A stretch of DNA of 64,000 nt from Maricaulis sp. (GTDB taxonomy: Bacteria > Pseudomonadota > Alphaproteobacteria > Caulobacterales > Maricaulaceae): the NCBI RefSeq assembly GCF_030149235.1, contig NZ_JASBRW010000014.1:62001-126000 (forward strand), given 5' to 3'. The stretch's first letter is position 1. Every line of letters begins with the position of its first letter. Under the pieces are notes generated by a model. That model searched no databases. It was not told the DNA's origin and saw only the letters and a list, made by a program, of their open reading frames with translations. A program made the translations under genes and the position numbers. Below, piece after piece: positions 9,560-18,119 of the stretch.

Positions 9560-10362
9560 ACCTCAGAGCCGGCCTTTTGGCGCTGCTTGGCTTCGACCCA
9601 GAGCGCTTCCATTTCTTCCAGACTGGTGTCTTCCGGCTTGCGCCCCGAGGCCGCGAGTTTGGTTTCGATATAGCGGAAGCGGCGCTCGAATTTTGCGTTT
9701 GCACCCCTGACGGCCGCCTCAACATCTACTTTGAGTTTTCTTCCCAAGTTCGTGCAAACAAAGAGCAAATCACCCACTTCTTCAGCCACGTGTGCCTGGC
9801 TGCTATGCGCGACTGCATCGCGAACTTCGGCGATTTCCTCGTGCACCTTTTCCAGAACGCGCTCTGCGTCCGGCCAGTCAAATCCAACACGGGCTGCCCG
9901 TTTCTGCAGTTTCTGAGCTCGCTTGAGCGCGGGCAGGGCCACCGGAACATCGTCCAGCACGCTGTCTGCGCGATTCTTCGCGGCTCGCTCCCGGGCCTTT
10001 TGTTCTTCCCAGGCTTCTGTTTGGGCCTCACTGTCACGGTGGCTGTCGTCGCCGAAAACATGCGGGTGGCGACGGGTCATCTTGTCATTGATCGCCAGAC
10101 ACACATCATCAAAGTCGAACAGGCCGGCTTCCTTGGCCATTTGGGCGTGAAAGACGACCTGCAACAGGAGATCACCAAGCTCATCCTTTAGGTCGACATA
10201 ATCCTCGCGCTCGATGGCGTCTGCCACCTCGTAGGCTTCTTCAATGGTGTAGGGTGCGATAGTCGAGAAATCCTGTTCTACATCCCAGGGGCAGCCGGTC
10301 TGTGGATCTCGCAGCTGGCGCATGATGGTGAGCAGGTCGTCAATTGGACGGCTGGGCGGCAT
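9556..10362 (-). CDS. mazG: Nucleoside triphosphate pyrophosphohydrolase MazG
   Basis: House-cleaning enzyme that hydrolyses NTPs to NMP and pyrophosphate. The 268 residues fit the two-domain MazG architecture. The first module has CPWD and IEEAYEVADAI with the EExxE metal-binding helix and LGDLLLQVVFHAQMA. The second module keeps EEIAEVRDA and EEVGDLLFVCTNLGRKL. It faces hflX convergently, as in many Alphaproteobacteria. An AT-rich 106 bp gap separates it from the upstream minus-strand gene and probably holds its own promoter. Confidence 0.96.
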   Translation of the reverse strand: MPPSRPIDDLLTIMRQLRDPQTGCPWDVEQDFSTIAPYTIEEAYEVADAIEREDYVDLKDELGDLLLQVVFHAQMAKEAGLFDFDDVCLAINDKMTRRHPHVFGDDSHRDSEAQTEAWEEQKARERAAKNRADSVLDDVPVALPALKRAQKLQKRAARVGFDWPDAERVLEKVHEEIAEVRDAVAHSSQAHVAEEVGDLLFVCTNLGRKLKVDVEAAVRGANAKFERRFRYIETKLAASGRKPEDTSLEEMEALWVEAKQRQKAGSEV

Positions 10363-10432
10363 GAGGGGGCTCCGAAATCTGGAGCGCCGAGTCTAGCCGA
10401 GATTCGTCGCGCCGCGACATATACATTAGGCG

Positions 10433-10448
10433 CATAATAAATATTATG
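10433..10448. repeat. AT-rich inverted repeat upstream of mazG
   Basis: CATAATA and TATTATG form perfect 7 bp arms around a 2 bp centre, in a short AT-rich patch that contrasts with the GC-rich surroundings. It lies about 70 bp upstream of the mazG start, so it may be an operator or part of a promoter. Confidence 0.4.
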
Positions 10449-10468
10449 AGAAATAAATAGCAGTCCGT

Positions 10469-11326
10469 TTAGGGCTGCGGGGCTAACGCAATCGACCCGT
10501 TGTCGTCGGTGATTGTCAGCCCGTCATACCCACAGCTTACATGAGCCGGCAATTCGGCCGCCAGGGCATCATAATCCAACGTGATGTGGAGATTGGTCAG
10601 GACACCCTGTTTCGCTGAAACGGCTTCTAGCGCGCCTAGAGCATCAGAGACCGAGAAATGTGTCGGATGCGGCTCATGGCGCAAGGCGTCGACGACCCAG
10701 CAGCCGATACCCCTGATAATGACGGCGCTGTCATCGGGCAAAGCGCTGATATCGGCCGAATACGCCAGATTGCCAATCTTGAAGCCCAATGACCGTATGC
10801 CACCATGTTCCTGGTCAAAAGGCGTGATCGCCACACCCCCGCCGGGACCTTCAATATTCAGGACATGGCGCGGTTGCGGCATGTCACGCGCGTCGAGGAT
10901 CGCCGGATATGGCGAACCTGGTGGCGCCTCGAAGGCATAACCGAACCGGACCAGGAGTGAACTGCGCGTCGCGGCGTCCATCCACACTGGAATACGTTGA
11001 CGCTGGAGCAAGGCAAAAGCCCGCAAATCATCCAGGCCATGCGTCTGGTCCGCGTGATCATGTGTAACCACCACGCCATCGAGGCGCGGCACGGCGGCAG
11101 AGATCATCTGTTCGCGAAAATCCGGCGCCATGTCGATGGCGATGCGCGTCACACGGGAGCCTTCGGCCAAGTCGTCACGCGTTCGGGCCGCTTCAACAAG
11201 CGCCGCACAGCGGCGACGACGGTTTTTCGGATTTCCCGGGTCGCACGCGCCCCAGTCCCCGTTGGCGCGCGGCACACCGCCCGACGAGCCCGAACCTAGA
11301 ATCGTCAACCGGATCACATGACTCAT
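10469..11326 (-). CDS. MBL-fold metallohydrolase, PhnP-like
   Basis: Metallo-beta-lactamase-fold hydrolase of 285 residues. It begins with LTILGSGSSGGVPR, which is typical of the PhnP/RNase Z-like branch. The metal motif HxHxDH appears as THDHADQTHG (near residue 90), and later histidines are in EPHPTHFSV. The substrate cannot be read from the sequence. PhnP cleaves cyclic ribose phosphates, but no phosphonate genes are nearby. It overlaps tatD by 4 bp at the end of the dacA-tmk-holB-tatD block, a common alphaproteobacterial arrangement. Confidence 0.88.
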   Translation of the reverse strand: MSHVIRLTILGSGSSGGVPRANGDWGACDPGNPKNRRRRCAALVEAARTRDDLAEGSRVTRIAIDMAPDFREQMISAAVPRLDGVVVTHDHADQTHGLDDLRAFALLQRQRIPVWMDAATRSSLLVRFGYAFEAPPGSPYPAILDARDMPQPRHVLNIEGPGGGVAITPFDQEHGGIRSLGFKIGNLAYSADISALPDDSAVIIRGIGCWVVDALRHEPHPTHFSVSDALGALEAVSAKQGVLTNLHITLDYDALAAELPAHVSCGYDGLTITDDNGSIALAPQP

Positions 11327-12105
11327 CCGCGCGGAACCTTGTCAAACAAGCGGTAAAACGCATCCGTGGTGCGCGAGCCGCACTCTTCCAGCGACCAGTC
11401 CTTGACCGCGGCCAGACCCGCAGCGACAGCCGGCAGGAAGGACGGCTCGCATCGCTTTCCCCGATGCGGAACCGGAGCCAGATAAGGACAATCCGTCTCG
11501 ATGATGACCCGGTCGTCGGGCACTTCGCAGGCAAACACCTCCCGCACATCGTCAGCCTTCTTGAAGGTGATGATGCCGGAGGCGGCAAAGTAGGCGCCGA
11601 GCTTGGCCGCCCGGTGAGCGAGGCCGACGCTGCTGGTATAGCAATGCATCAGCGGACGGAACGCCCCCTTCCCCATTTCCTCTTCCAGCAGACCGGCCAT
11701 AGCCTCGTCGGCGTCCCGGGTATGGATCACGAGCGGCAGATCGGCCCGCCGTGCGGCTTCGATATGGGTTTTAAAGCTCTGAAACTGTTCTTCTTTCGGG
11801 CTGTAGCCGTAATAGAAGTCCAGACCGGTCTCGCCAATCGCGACGACGCGAGGATGCTGAGCGATCTCAACCAGCTCTTCCGCAGAAATATCTGGCCGGT
11901 CCTTGGCATGATGCGGGTGCGCGCCGATCGTGCACCAGATATCGTCATAGCGCTCCGCAATGGCCGAAACCGCCGAAAAGTCGCTGAGCTGGCAACAGAT
12001 CGTGATCATCTTGTCCACACCGGCTGACCGGGCGCGCTCGATAACGGCATCGAGGTCTTCGGCGAATTGCTCGCCGTGGAGATTGACGTGGCTGTCTATG
12101 AACAT
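11323..12105 (-). CDS. tatD: TatD family metal-dependent hydrolase
   Basis: TIM-barrel metal-dependent hydrolase of 260 residues. Members have 3'-5' exonuclease activity and are linked to DNA quality control. The opening motif DSHVNLHGEQF corresponds to the usual DTHCHL. ETGLDFYY, HTRDA, HCYTS and ETDCPYLAP supply the remaining metal ligands and the family signature. It lies 17 bp after holB and overlaps the next gene by 4 bp, so it is probably translated from the same message. Confidence 0.94.
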   Translation of the reverse strand: MFIDSHVNLHGEQFAEDLDAVIERARSAGVDKMITICCQLSDFSAVSAIAERYDDIWCTIGAHPHHAKDRPDISAEELVEIAQHPRVVAIGETGLDFYYGYSPKEEQFQSFKTHIEAARRADLPLVIHTRDADEAMAGLLEEEMGKGAFRPLMHCYTSSVGLAHRAAKLGAYFAASGIITFKKADDVREVFACEVPDDRVIIETDCPYLAPVPHRGKRCEPSFLPAVAAGLAAVKDWSLEECGSRTTDAFYRLFDKVPRG

Positions 12106-12122
12106 GGTCGGTTTCTGTACTG

Positions 12123-13166
12123 TCAGGCTAATTCAGCCCGTGCGGCCTGTGTCACCAGCGACAGGGCGGCCAAGGCGGTTTGCTTGGGATCGAGATAGAG
12201 GCCATCACTATCCCGGACAAGACGATTGAGCGACCGCCAGGCTTCAATCCACGGCTCGCTATTTCCGCCCTCCAGTGCAATCGCACGGCTGCGTCGCTGG
12301 ATAGCGCTGCGCAGGGCGCCATAGAAGACCGGCCCCTTTTCTGCGCCCGTCTTGCCGGTCACCATGTCGGCGAGCTGGCGGATATCTTTTTCGCTCGCGC
12401 TTCTCCCCTTGTCCACGAGGCTGTCGATACGGTCGGCCAGTTCGACCCCGCCGCTGACGCTCAAGGCCAGGGCGCGGCCCGGCGCGCCGCCGGAAAGCTC
12501 GGCCGCCTGGCGCGCAGCTGACGCGTCGGAAAGACCGGCATTGCTTTGCAGCCAGCTTGCTGTCGCTTCGACCGAAGGCAGTCTGAGATCTAGGCGGCGG
12601 CAGCGGGATCGGATCGTGGCCGGCAGTCGGCCGGGAGCATGGCTGATCAGTATCAACAGCCCCCGTTGCGGTGGCTCCTCAAGCGTTTTGAGCAAGGCGT
12701 TGGCCGCATTGGTATTCATGTCATCCGCGCTATCAACAAGACAGACGCGCCACCCCCCTGCCCCTGCACTTTTCTCGAAAAAGGCCGGCGCGCGCCGGGC
12801 TTCATCGACGGTGATTTCAGCGCGCCAGCGCTTGCGTTTTTCATCCCAAGGACGACGCAGAAGCAACAGATCCGGACAGGCCTGGGCCTCAAGCTGGCGA
12901 CACACAGGATCGGCTGGATCGGCGCCCAGCGGGCCATAATCTGGAAAAGGTGCAGCGCCGAGGACACGGCGGGCAATACGCCAGGCCAGGCTCGCCTTGC
13001 CAACCCCGCGGGGGCCGCAAATCAGCCAGGCATGATGCAGTCGCCCGCTTTCCCACGTCGTCACGATTTCCTGCTCGATATCCTCATGAGCGAACAGGTC
13101 GTAACGCTCACGGGGAGGCAGGCAGCCCGGTTCACTGTCGGAAGCGATGTCTGGATCGGTGTTCAT
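12123..13166 (-). CDS. holB: DNA polymerase III delta' subunit
   Basis: Clamp-loader subunit of 347 residues. The AAA+ domain has a P-loop-like GPRGVGKASLAWRIARRVLG, a DSADDMNTNAANALLKTLEEPP block with the characteristic SRC-type TIRSRCRRLDLR motif further on, and a C-terminal collar region. It overlaps tmk by 4 bp. In many Alphaproteobacteria metG follows holB. Here tatD follows directly. Confidence 0.94.
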   Translation of the reverse strand: MNTDPDIASDSEPGCLPPRERYDLFAHEDIEQEIVTTWESGRLHHAWLICGPRGVGKASLAWRIARRVLGAAPFPDYGPLGADPADPVCRQLEAQACPDLLLLRRPWDEKRKRWRAEITVDEARRAPAFFEKSAGAGGWRVCLVDSADDMNTNAANALLKTLEEPPQRGLLILISHAPGRLPATIRSRCRRLDLRLPSVEATASWLQSNAGLSDASAARQAAELSGGAPGRALALSVSGGVELADRIDSLVDKGRSASEKDIRQLADMVTGKTGAEKGPVFYGALRSAIQRRSRAIALEGGNSEPWIEAWRSLNRLVRDSDGLYLDPKQTALAALSLVTQAARAELA

Positions 13167-13795
13167 ACGGCTTGGTCCAAGCGCGCATGAATTTGCTCCA
13201 GGGCTCCGGCAAACACTTCATCGGGCGATTTGGCCGCGCTCAGGACGGCACATCGCTCTGGATGGGCCGAGGCGATGTCGAGGAAGGCTTGCCGCAGACG
13301 AGCATGAAAGTCTGTGTCGTGCAGTTCAAACCGGGTCGGGTCCTCGCCACGCTCGACCGTCCGGCGCAGGCCAACCAGCGGATCGAGGTCGAGGATCAGG
13401 GTCAAATCGGGCTGAAACTCACCCAGGGCCGCACGGTGCAAGGCCTCAATGCGCTCAGGCGGGACACCGCCAGCGCACCCCTGATACGCCGTCGTGGAGT
13501 CGGCGAAACGGTCCGACAACACCCAGGCACCCCGCGCCAGAGCCGGTTCGATCACGCGTTCGACATGGTCAACCCGGGCCGCATACATCAGCAGGGCCTC
13601 AGCCATGGCCGACCAGCGATCCGTAGCGCCGGTCAGCAGGATTTCACGCAGCATCTCCGCTCCCGGCGTGCCGCCGGGCTCGCGCGTGACAATGACTTCC
13701 AGGCCCTTGCCCTGGAGGTGGCATTGCAGGCGCTGGATCAGGGTGGTCTTGCCGGCCCCCTCACCGCCCTCAAGCGATATAAAGCGTCCGCGCAC
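13163..13795 (-). CDS. tmk: Thymidylate kinase
   Basis: Phosphorylates dTMP to dTDP. It is 210 residues long, the normal size. Visible motifs are the P-loop LEGGEGAGKTT (about 7-17), the DR(F/Y) substrate motif in LSDRFADSTTAYQG, and the LDLDPLVGLRR lid region. It lies between the dacA stop (1 bp gap) and holB (4 bp overlap), a conserved cluster. Confidence 0.97.
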   Translation of the reverse strand: MRGRFISLEGGEGAGKTTLIQRLQCHLQGKGLEVIVTREPGGTPGAEMLREILLTGATDRWSAMAEALLMYAARVDHVERVIEPALARGAWVLSDRFADSTTAYQGCAGGVPPERIEALHRAALGEFQPDLTLILDLDPLVGLRRTVERGEDPTRFELHDTDFHARLRQAFLDIASAHPERCAVLSAAKSPDEVFAGALEQIHARLDQAV

Positions 13796-13796
13796 G

Positions 13797-14936
13797 TCAG
13801 TTTCCGCGGATCATGTGAGCCAGAGCGGCCCCGATACGCCCCATAAGGCCCTTACGTTCAACGGTTTCGGCGGCGACGAGGGCAAATTCCTGCGGCTCTT
13901 GTTCCGGGATATTAACCACAAGCCGGCCGACTTCCTGTCCGGCGGCGACCGGGGCAACCAGCGGACCGTCATAAACGACTTCAACCGTCATATTGCGACG
14001 GGCGCGGCGATGCATGCCCAAGGTCACATCCCCGGCTACGGCGAGCGAAACCCGCTCCGCTTCACCCATGAAGACTTCGGCCTGATGGTCCACAGGGTCG
14101 CCGGCCGACAGCAGCTCATAGATGGCATAATCGGACAGGGCCGAACGCATCATGCGCTCGGCCTCATTGGCCCGCGCATTGTTCGATTCCATGCCGTTGA
14201 AGACGATAATCCGGCGCACACCATCGCGGACAGCCGAACCGACCAGCCCATAACCGGCCTCCTCCGTATGACCGGTTTTCAGCCCATCGGCGCCGGAAAA
14301 CACACCGAGGAGCGGGTTCCGGTTGTACTGGCGGATCCCGTTATAGGTGAACTCGCGCTCATTCCACATGCCATAGGCTTCGGGGAAATCACGGATCAGA
14401 ATGCGGGCAATCTCGGCCAGGTCGCGGGCGCTGATACGATGGTCGGGATGCGGCCAGCCGGTCGCATTGGCGAAGCTGGCGCTCTCCAGGCCCAGCTCAC
14501 GGGCCCGGTCCGTCATCATGTCGGCAAAAGCCGCCTCGCTGCCGCCAAGGGCCTCGGCGATCACGATGCAGGCGTCATTCCCCGACTGAACCACAATTCC
14601 GCGCAGAAGGTCCTCGACACGCGCGCGGCTATTGACCTCGAGGAACATGGTCGATGAGCCGGACGCGGCCCCACCACGACGCCAGGCGTTTTCCGATACC
14701 GGGAGCTCGTCATCCATCGATAAGCGGCCATCACGAATCGCTTCCAGCGTCATCAGAACGGTCATCAGCTTGCTCATCGACGCCGGTGGCATGGCTTCCT
14801 GGCCATTTCGGTCGAACAGCACGATGCCGGTTTCATAGTCCATGATCAGGGCATGGCTGGCATCGGTTTGATAACTGGTCTGGGCCGCAGCACCAGCCGT
14901 GGTCAGAAACAAAAGCGAAACGAGAAAAGCGCGCAC
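13797..14936 (-). CDS. dacA: D-alanyl-D-alanine carboxypeptidase (DacA/PBP5-6 type)
   Basis: Periplasmic penicillin-binding protein of 379 residues that trims the terminal D-alanine of peptidoglycan stem peptides. A signal peptide covers about residues 1-19 (AAAQ cleavage). The three active-site motifs are SMSK (S53, K56), SGN (118-120) and KTG (220-222). A C-terminal beta domain follows, and the last 20 residues form an amphipathic GLMGRIGAALAHMIRG helix suited to membrane anchoring. It is the first gene of the dacA-tmk-holB-tatD run. Confidence 0.95.
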   Translation of the reverse strand: MRAFLVSLLFLTTAGAAAQTSYQTDASHALIMDYETGIVLFDRNGQEAMPPASMSKLMTVLMTLEAIRDGRLSMDDELPVSENAWRRGGAASGSSTMFLEVNSRARVEDLLRGIVVQSGNDACIVIAEALGGSEAAFADMMTDRARELGLESASFANATGWPHPDHRISARDLAEIARILIRDFPEAYGMWNEREFTYNGIRQYNRNPLLGVFSGADGLKTGHTEEAGYGLVGSAVRDGVRRIIVFNGMESNNARANEAERMMRSALSDYAIYELLSAGDPVDHQAEVFMGEAERVSLAVAGDVTLGMHRRARRNMTVEVVYDGPLVAPVAAGQEVGRLVVNIPEQEPQEFALVAAETVERKGLMGRIGAALAHMIRGN

Positions 14937-15043
14937 GTCGGAGAGCTCCCGGGCCGTAAGAGGTCATTGGGCGATGATGTGCGCATACAAGCGCGGCAAA
15001 GTCATGACGTCCAGCGCTCGGCGTGCGGAAAGTTGCGGATGGA

Positions 15044-15937
15044 TCAGTTCAGGGCGATGATCCGGCTGTCATAGACACCGTAGCTGGCAAGATTATCACG
15101 CGCCGCATCGGCGGCCGACCGGTTGTCCCAGCGCCCGAAATATACCCGGTAGACGGCAGCGCCATTGGATTGGCCCGCTTGCACCCAGGCATCCCCGGCA
15201 GCGGATATGCGAGACGCAAGTGCCTGCGCATTGTCCGGATCGGCAAAGGCGCCGACCTGCAACGTCAGCGCGGAGCCTGTTTGCACGGGCGCCGGTTCTG
15301 GCCTTGGAGAAGGAGCAGCGGGCGCCGGCGGAGATGCGGGTAACGGTTCAACCGAGCTTTGAGCCATGTGGTAATGGCGCTGCGGTGGTTCAGCGTTCGG
15401 CTCAGCCGGGCCAAGATAGCGCACCCGAACACGGGCGAGGCCGCGGGACCGATAATCCAGGGCCTCGGCCGCTACGCGACTGAGATCGATAATGCGGTCA
15501 TCGACGAATGGCCCACGATCATTCAACCGCACGATAACGCTGCGGCCATTTTCCAGATTTGTGACCTCGACAATGGAGGGAATGGGCAGGGTCGTGTGAG
15601 CTGCCGTCATCTCATTCTGGTCGAAGATCTCGCCATTGGCGGTCGGACGGCCATGGAAATTGGGGCCATACCAAGAGCCGATACCAATCTCGTCGTAATT
15701 ATCGTCGCGGCGCGGCACGAAGCGCTGGCCGGAGATCGTGTAGGGGCGTCCGACCTTCTGGTGATCGCTGGAGCGCGCGATCAGGCTGCGTGCATCAATG
15801 GAGGACGCCGCGATCGCTCCGGTTTCAAATGAACGCAGATGTTCCGGTGATGAGGCACAACCGGTGGCGAAAACCAGCACGGACATAACAGCGACACGGA
15901 TCACGGGGCTCGGGCTCCTGATACTCGAAAACATCAT
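15044..15937 (-). CDS. rlpA: RlpA septal lipoprotein / lytic transglycosylase with SPOR domain
   Basis: Lipoprotein of 297 residues with lipobox VFATGC (lipidated cysteine near residue 28). A double-psi beta-barrel (about 85-185) contains GIGSWYGPNFHGRPTANGE and VRLNDRGPFVDDRIIDLS, the RlpA signature. A proline-rich linker (about 195-220) leads to a C-terminal SPOR domain (about 222-297) that binds denuded peptidoglycan at the division site. It lies upstream of dacA on the same strand with a 107 bp gap. The second ATG (MFSS) is an equally possible start. Confidence 0.93.
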   Translation of the reverse strand: MMFSSIRSPSPVIRVAVMSVLVFATGCASSPEHLRSFETGAIAASSIDARSLIARSSDHQKVGRPYTISGQRFVPRRDDNYDEIGIGSWYGPNFHGRPTANGEIFDQNEMTAAHTTLPIPSIVEVTNLENGRSVIVRLNDRGPFVDDRIIDLSRVAAEALDYRSRGLARVRVRYLGPAEPNAEPPQRHYHMAQSSVEPLPASPPAPAAPSPRPEPAPVQTGSALTLQVGAFADPDNAQALASRISAAGDAWVQAGQSNGAAVYRVYFGRWDNRSAADAARDNLASYGVYDSRIIALN

Positions 15938-16087
15938 AATGCCGGGATTTGGTAAATCGAGGGTAAGTCTTGGGAGAAATCAAACGGATGCCCGGGGTAG
16001 ACCTGCAGGCGTCCGCTCCGGCCCGGATTTACCCGGCAACCAGCCTGGTTATGCACCTCGACCCTCCACAAGGCTGCACCCAATGGC

Positions 16088-16116
16088 TTGCGTTTCAGGC
16101 CGCAACAGCGTTATTC
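16088..16116 (+). promoter_or_regulatory. Candidate promoter for tRNA-Ser
   Basis: TTGCGT at 16088-16093 and TTATTC at 16111-16116 are 17 bp apart. The mature tRNA begins 10 bp after the second box, so a start site just ahead of the tRNA would be expected. This is a visual match only. Confidence 0.4.
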
Positions 16117-16126
16117 GGAATTTACA

Positions 16127-16214
16127 GGAGGGGTGGCAGAGTGGTCGATTGCGGCGGTCTTGAAAACCGTTGAACCGCGAGGTTCCGGGGGTTCGAATCC
16201 CTCCCCCTCCGCCA
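16127..16214 (+). tRNA. tRNA-Ser (anticodon UGA)
   Basis: The acceptor stem GGAGGGG (16127-16133) pairs perfectly with CCCCTCC (16204-16210), followed by discriminator G and an encoded CCA (16212-16214). The anticodon loop CTTGAAA gives UGA. A long variable arm and the T-loop GGTTCGAATCC are present, as expected for a class II serine tRNA of 88 nt. Confidence 0.97.
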
Positions 16215-16391
16215 CCATCCCAGTCTCCTCGCGGTCGCAGGCAATGATAATCGGCTGCAGCGTATGGTTTCCCGGCGGCACTAATCGACAAGTTTTCTCG
16301 GACAGCGCTGGGCTTATGCCTTGCCAGCGGCACCGCCCGCCTCATTATCTCTGCCCATAAGGCGCCAAAAGGCGATCAAGGGGAGACCTTC

Positions 16392-17735
16392 ATGACTGAT
16401 ACCGCCGGTAAAACCGGGGCGAGTGGGATTGAGCCACTCGCCGCAGGCCCGCGCCGTTACGCGCTCGGCCTTTTGCTCGTCATCTACATCCTGAACTTTC
16501 TTGACCGGCAGGTCGTCAACATCCTCGCCGAACCGATCAAGAATGACCTTGGGCTGGCCGATTGGCAGCTTGGAGCCCTGACGGGGTTGGCCTTCGCCCT
16601 GTTCTACACCGTGCTGGGGCTGCCCATTGCGCGACTCGCTGAACAGGCAGACCGGGTCAAGATCATCTCTGTTGCGGTCGCTGTGTGGAGTGCCTTCACG
16701 GTCGCCTGCGGGATGGCTGGTAATTTCATCCAGCTCCTGATCGCCCGTATCGGCGTCGGGGTCGGTGAAGCTGGCTGCACTCCGCCCGCCCACTCCTTGA
16801 TTTCCGACTACACACCGGCGGAAAAGCGAGCCTCGGCGATTGCCTTTTATTCCATGGGAATTCCGTTGGGTTCACTGGCCGGCATGGCATTGGGGGGACT
16901 TATCGCCGACACCTATGGCTGGCGCGTCGCCTTCTTCGTGGCGGGGGCGCCGGGTGTGCTTCTGGCCATTGCAGCCTGGTTTACCCTGCCCGAGCCGCGG
17001 CGCAAGGCTGCCGCAATGGCGCCGGCCGACCGCCCAAGCATGAATGAAGCGATCGCCGAGCTTTCCCGCAAACCCGCCTTCTGGTGGATGGCGATCGCGG
17101 CTGCGGTCAATGCGATGGTGTCCTATGGCCACATTGCCTTCTACGGGTCCTTCTACCTCCGGAACCATTCCGAGGGGCTTCAGGGGATGGCGGATGTCGT
17201 CAACAATGCGCTGGGTGTGAACTTCGGGGCACTTGGCTTTGTTGGCATCGCGCTCGGACTACTGATCGGTGTCTTCGGCGCAATCGGTACGTTCGCCGGT
17301 GGCCAGGTAACTGACCGCTATGTCACCAAGGATGCACGCTATTTCGCCTATATCCCGGCGGTGGCGGGCATTGCCGGCTTCCTGCCCTTCCTGCTGGCGA
17401 TGCTGGCGGGCAATGTCATGATCTCCTTGATGGCCCTGGCCGTCGTGACGCTGCTGGGCTCGATCTGGTACGGGCCTGTCTTTGCCTGCGCCCAGAGCCT
17501 GGTACAGCCGCGGACGCGGGCAACGGCCTCCGCCGTTCTACTCTTCGTGATCAACTTGATTGGTCTGGGCCTTGGCCCGCTCGTCGCCGGTATTATCAGT
17601 GACGTCTTCGCGACCAGCTATGGCGCTGCAGAGGGGCTGCGCTACTCGCTGGTTACGGTCGGGGCTGTCGGCCTGCTGGCCATCCCGGCCTTCTACTTTG
17701 CTAGCCGAACGCTCCACAAGGATGTTGAGGGCTAG
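16392..17735 (+). CDS. MFS transporter, spinster-like family
   Basis: Major facilitator protein of 447 residues with about twelve membrane helices. Helix one carries VIYILNFLDRQVVNILAEPIKNDLGLADWQ-type sequence, which in the family marks Spns-like carriers. The helix 2-3 loop has GLPIARLAEQADRVK (MFS motif A), and GVGVGEAGCTPPAHSL lies in helix four/five. The substrate cannot be read from the sequence. Spinster-like bacterial members are often near aromatic or sphingolipid catabolism genes, but no such genes adjoin. Its last 4 bp overlap the convergent small gene at 17732. Confidence 0.85.
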   Translation: MTDTAGKTGASGIEPLAAGPRRYALGLLLVIYILNFLDRQVVNILAEPIKNDLGLADWQLGALTGLAFALFYTVLGLPIARLAEQADRVKIISVAVAVWSAFTVACGMAGNFIQLLIARIGVGVGEAGCTPPAHSLISDYTPAEKRASAIAFYSMGIPLGSLAGMALGGLIADTYGWRVAFFVAGAPGVLLAIAAWFTLPEPRRKAAAMAPADRPSMNEAIAELSRKPAFWWMAIAAAVNAMVSYGHIAFYGSFYLRNHSEGLQGMADVVNNALGVNFGALGFVGIALGLLIGVFGAIGTFAGGQVTDRYVTKDARYFAYIPAVAGIAGFLPFLLAMLAGNVMISLMALAVVTLLGSIWYGPVFACAQSLVQPRTRATASAVLLFVINLIGLGLGPLVAGIISDVFATSYGAAEGLRYSLVTVGAVGLLAIPAFYFASRTLHKDVEG

Positions 17736-18115
17736 CCCTTAATCCAGACCTCGGCCTCGGCGTAGGTTTCTGCAAAGAACACGTCGAGGCCGATATTCCA
17801 GGCCAGGGTTTCCAGAAGCATTTGCTGGATGTCGTGCGTTGCCGGATCGAGCACATAGGCCACTCGGCGGATTTGCGGAAACTGGGTTGTGAAGTCCTGG
17901 AACATGACAATGAACTCCGCCGGTGTGAAAACGGCGTCGCTCTCGCGCACATTCATCAAAATTCGTGAAACCCCGCCCTGCTCTACTGCCGTAGCCAGCC
18001 GGGCCGTAGCGGTATTGACCAACACCCCGTCGGTTCGGCCCTTGATCGTCTGCACGAGCAAAGCGTCATCGAGGCGTTTCTCGGTCGTGATTTGATCGCC
18101 GAATGACTTCAGCAT
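17732..18115 (-). CDS. Conserved hypothetical protein, possibly STAS-like fold
   Basis: A 127-residue soluble protein with no signal peptide and no family I can name with certainty. The alternating pattern DGVLVNTATARLATAVEQGGVSRILMN, followed by FTPAEFIVMFQDFTTQFPQIRRVAYVLDP, resembles the beta-alpha layout of SpoIIAA/STAS-like proteins. This is a fold guess only. It is 4 bp downstream of the broken Tsx-like gene on the same strand, and its stop overlaps the MFS gene end. Confidence 0.65.
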   Translation of the reverse strand: MLKSFGDQITTEKRLDDALLVQTIKGRTDGVLVNTATARLATAVEQGGVSRILMNVRESDAVFTPAEFIVMFQDFTTQFPQIRRVAYVLDPATHDIQQMLLETLAWNIGLDVFFAETYAEAEVWIKG

Positions 18116-18119
18116 TGGT

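Noticed and set aside
16127-16214. tRNA-Ser as an integration site for a genomic island
   Set aside because: No integrase, no duplicated tRNA end and no change in base composition next to it.
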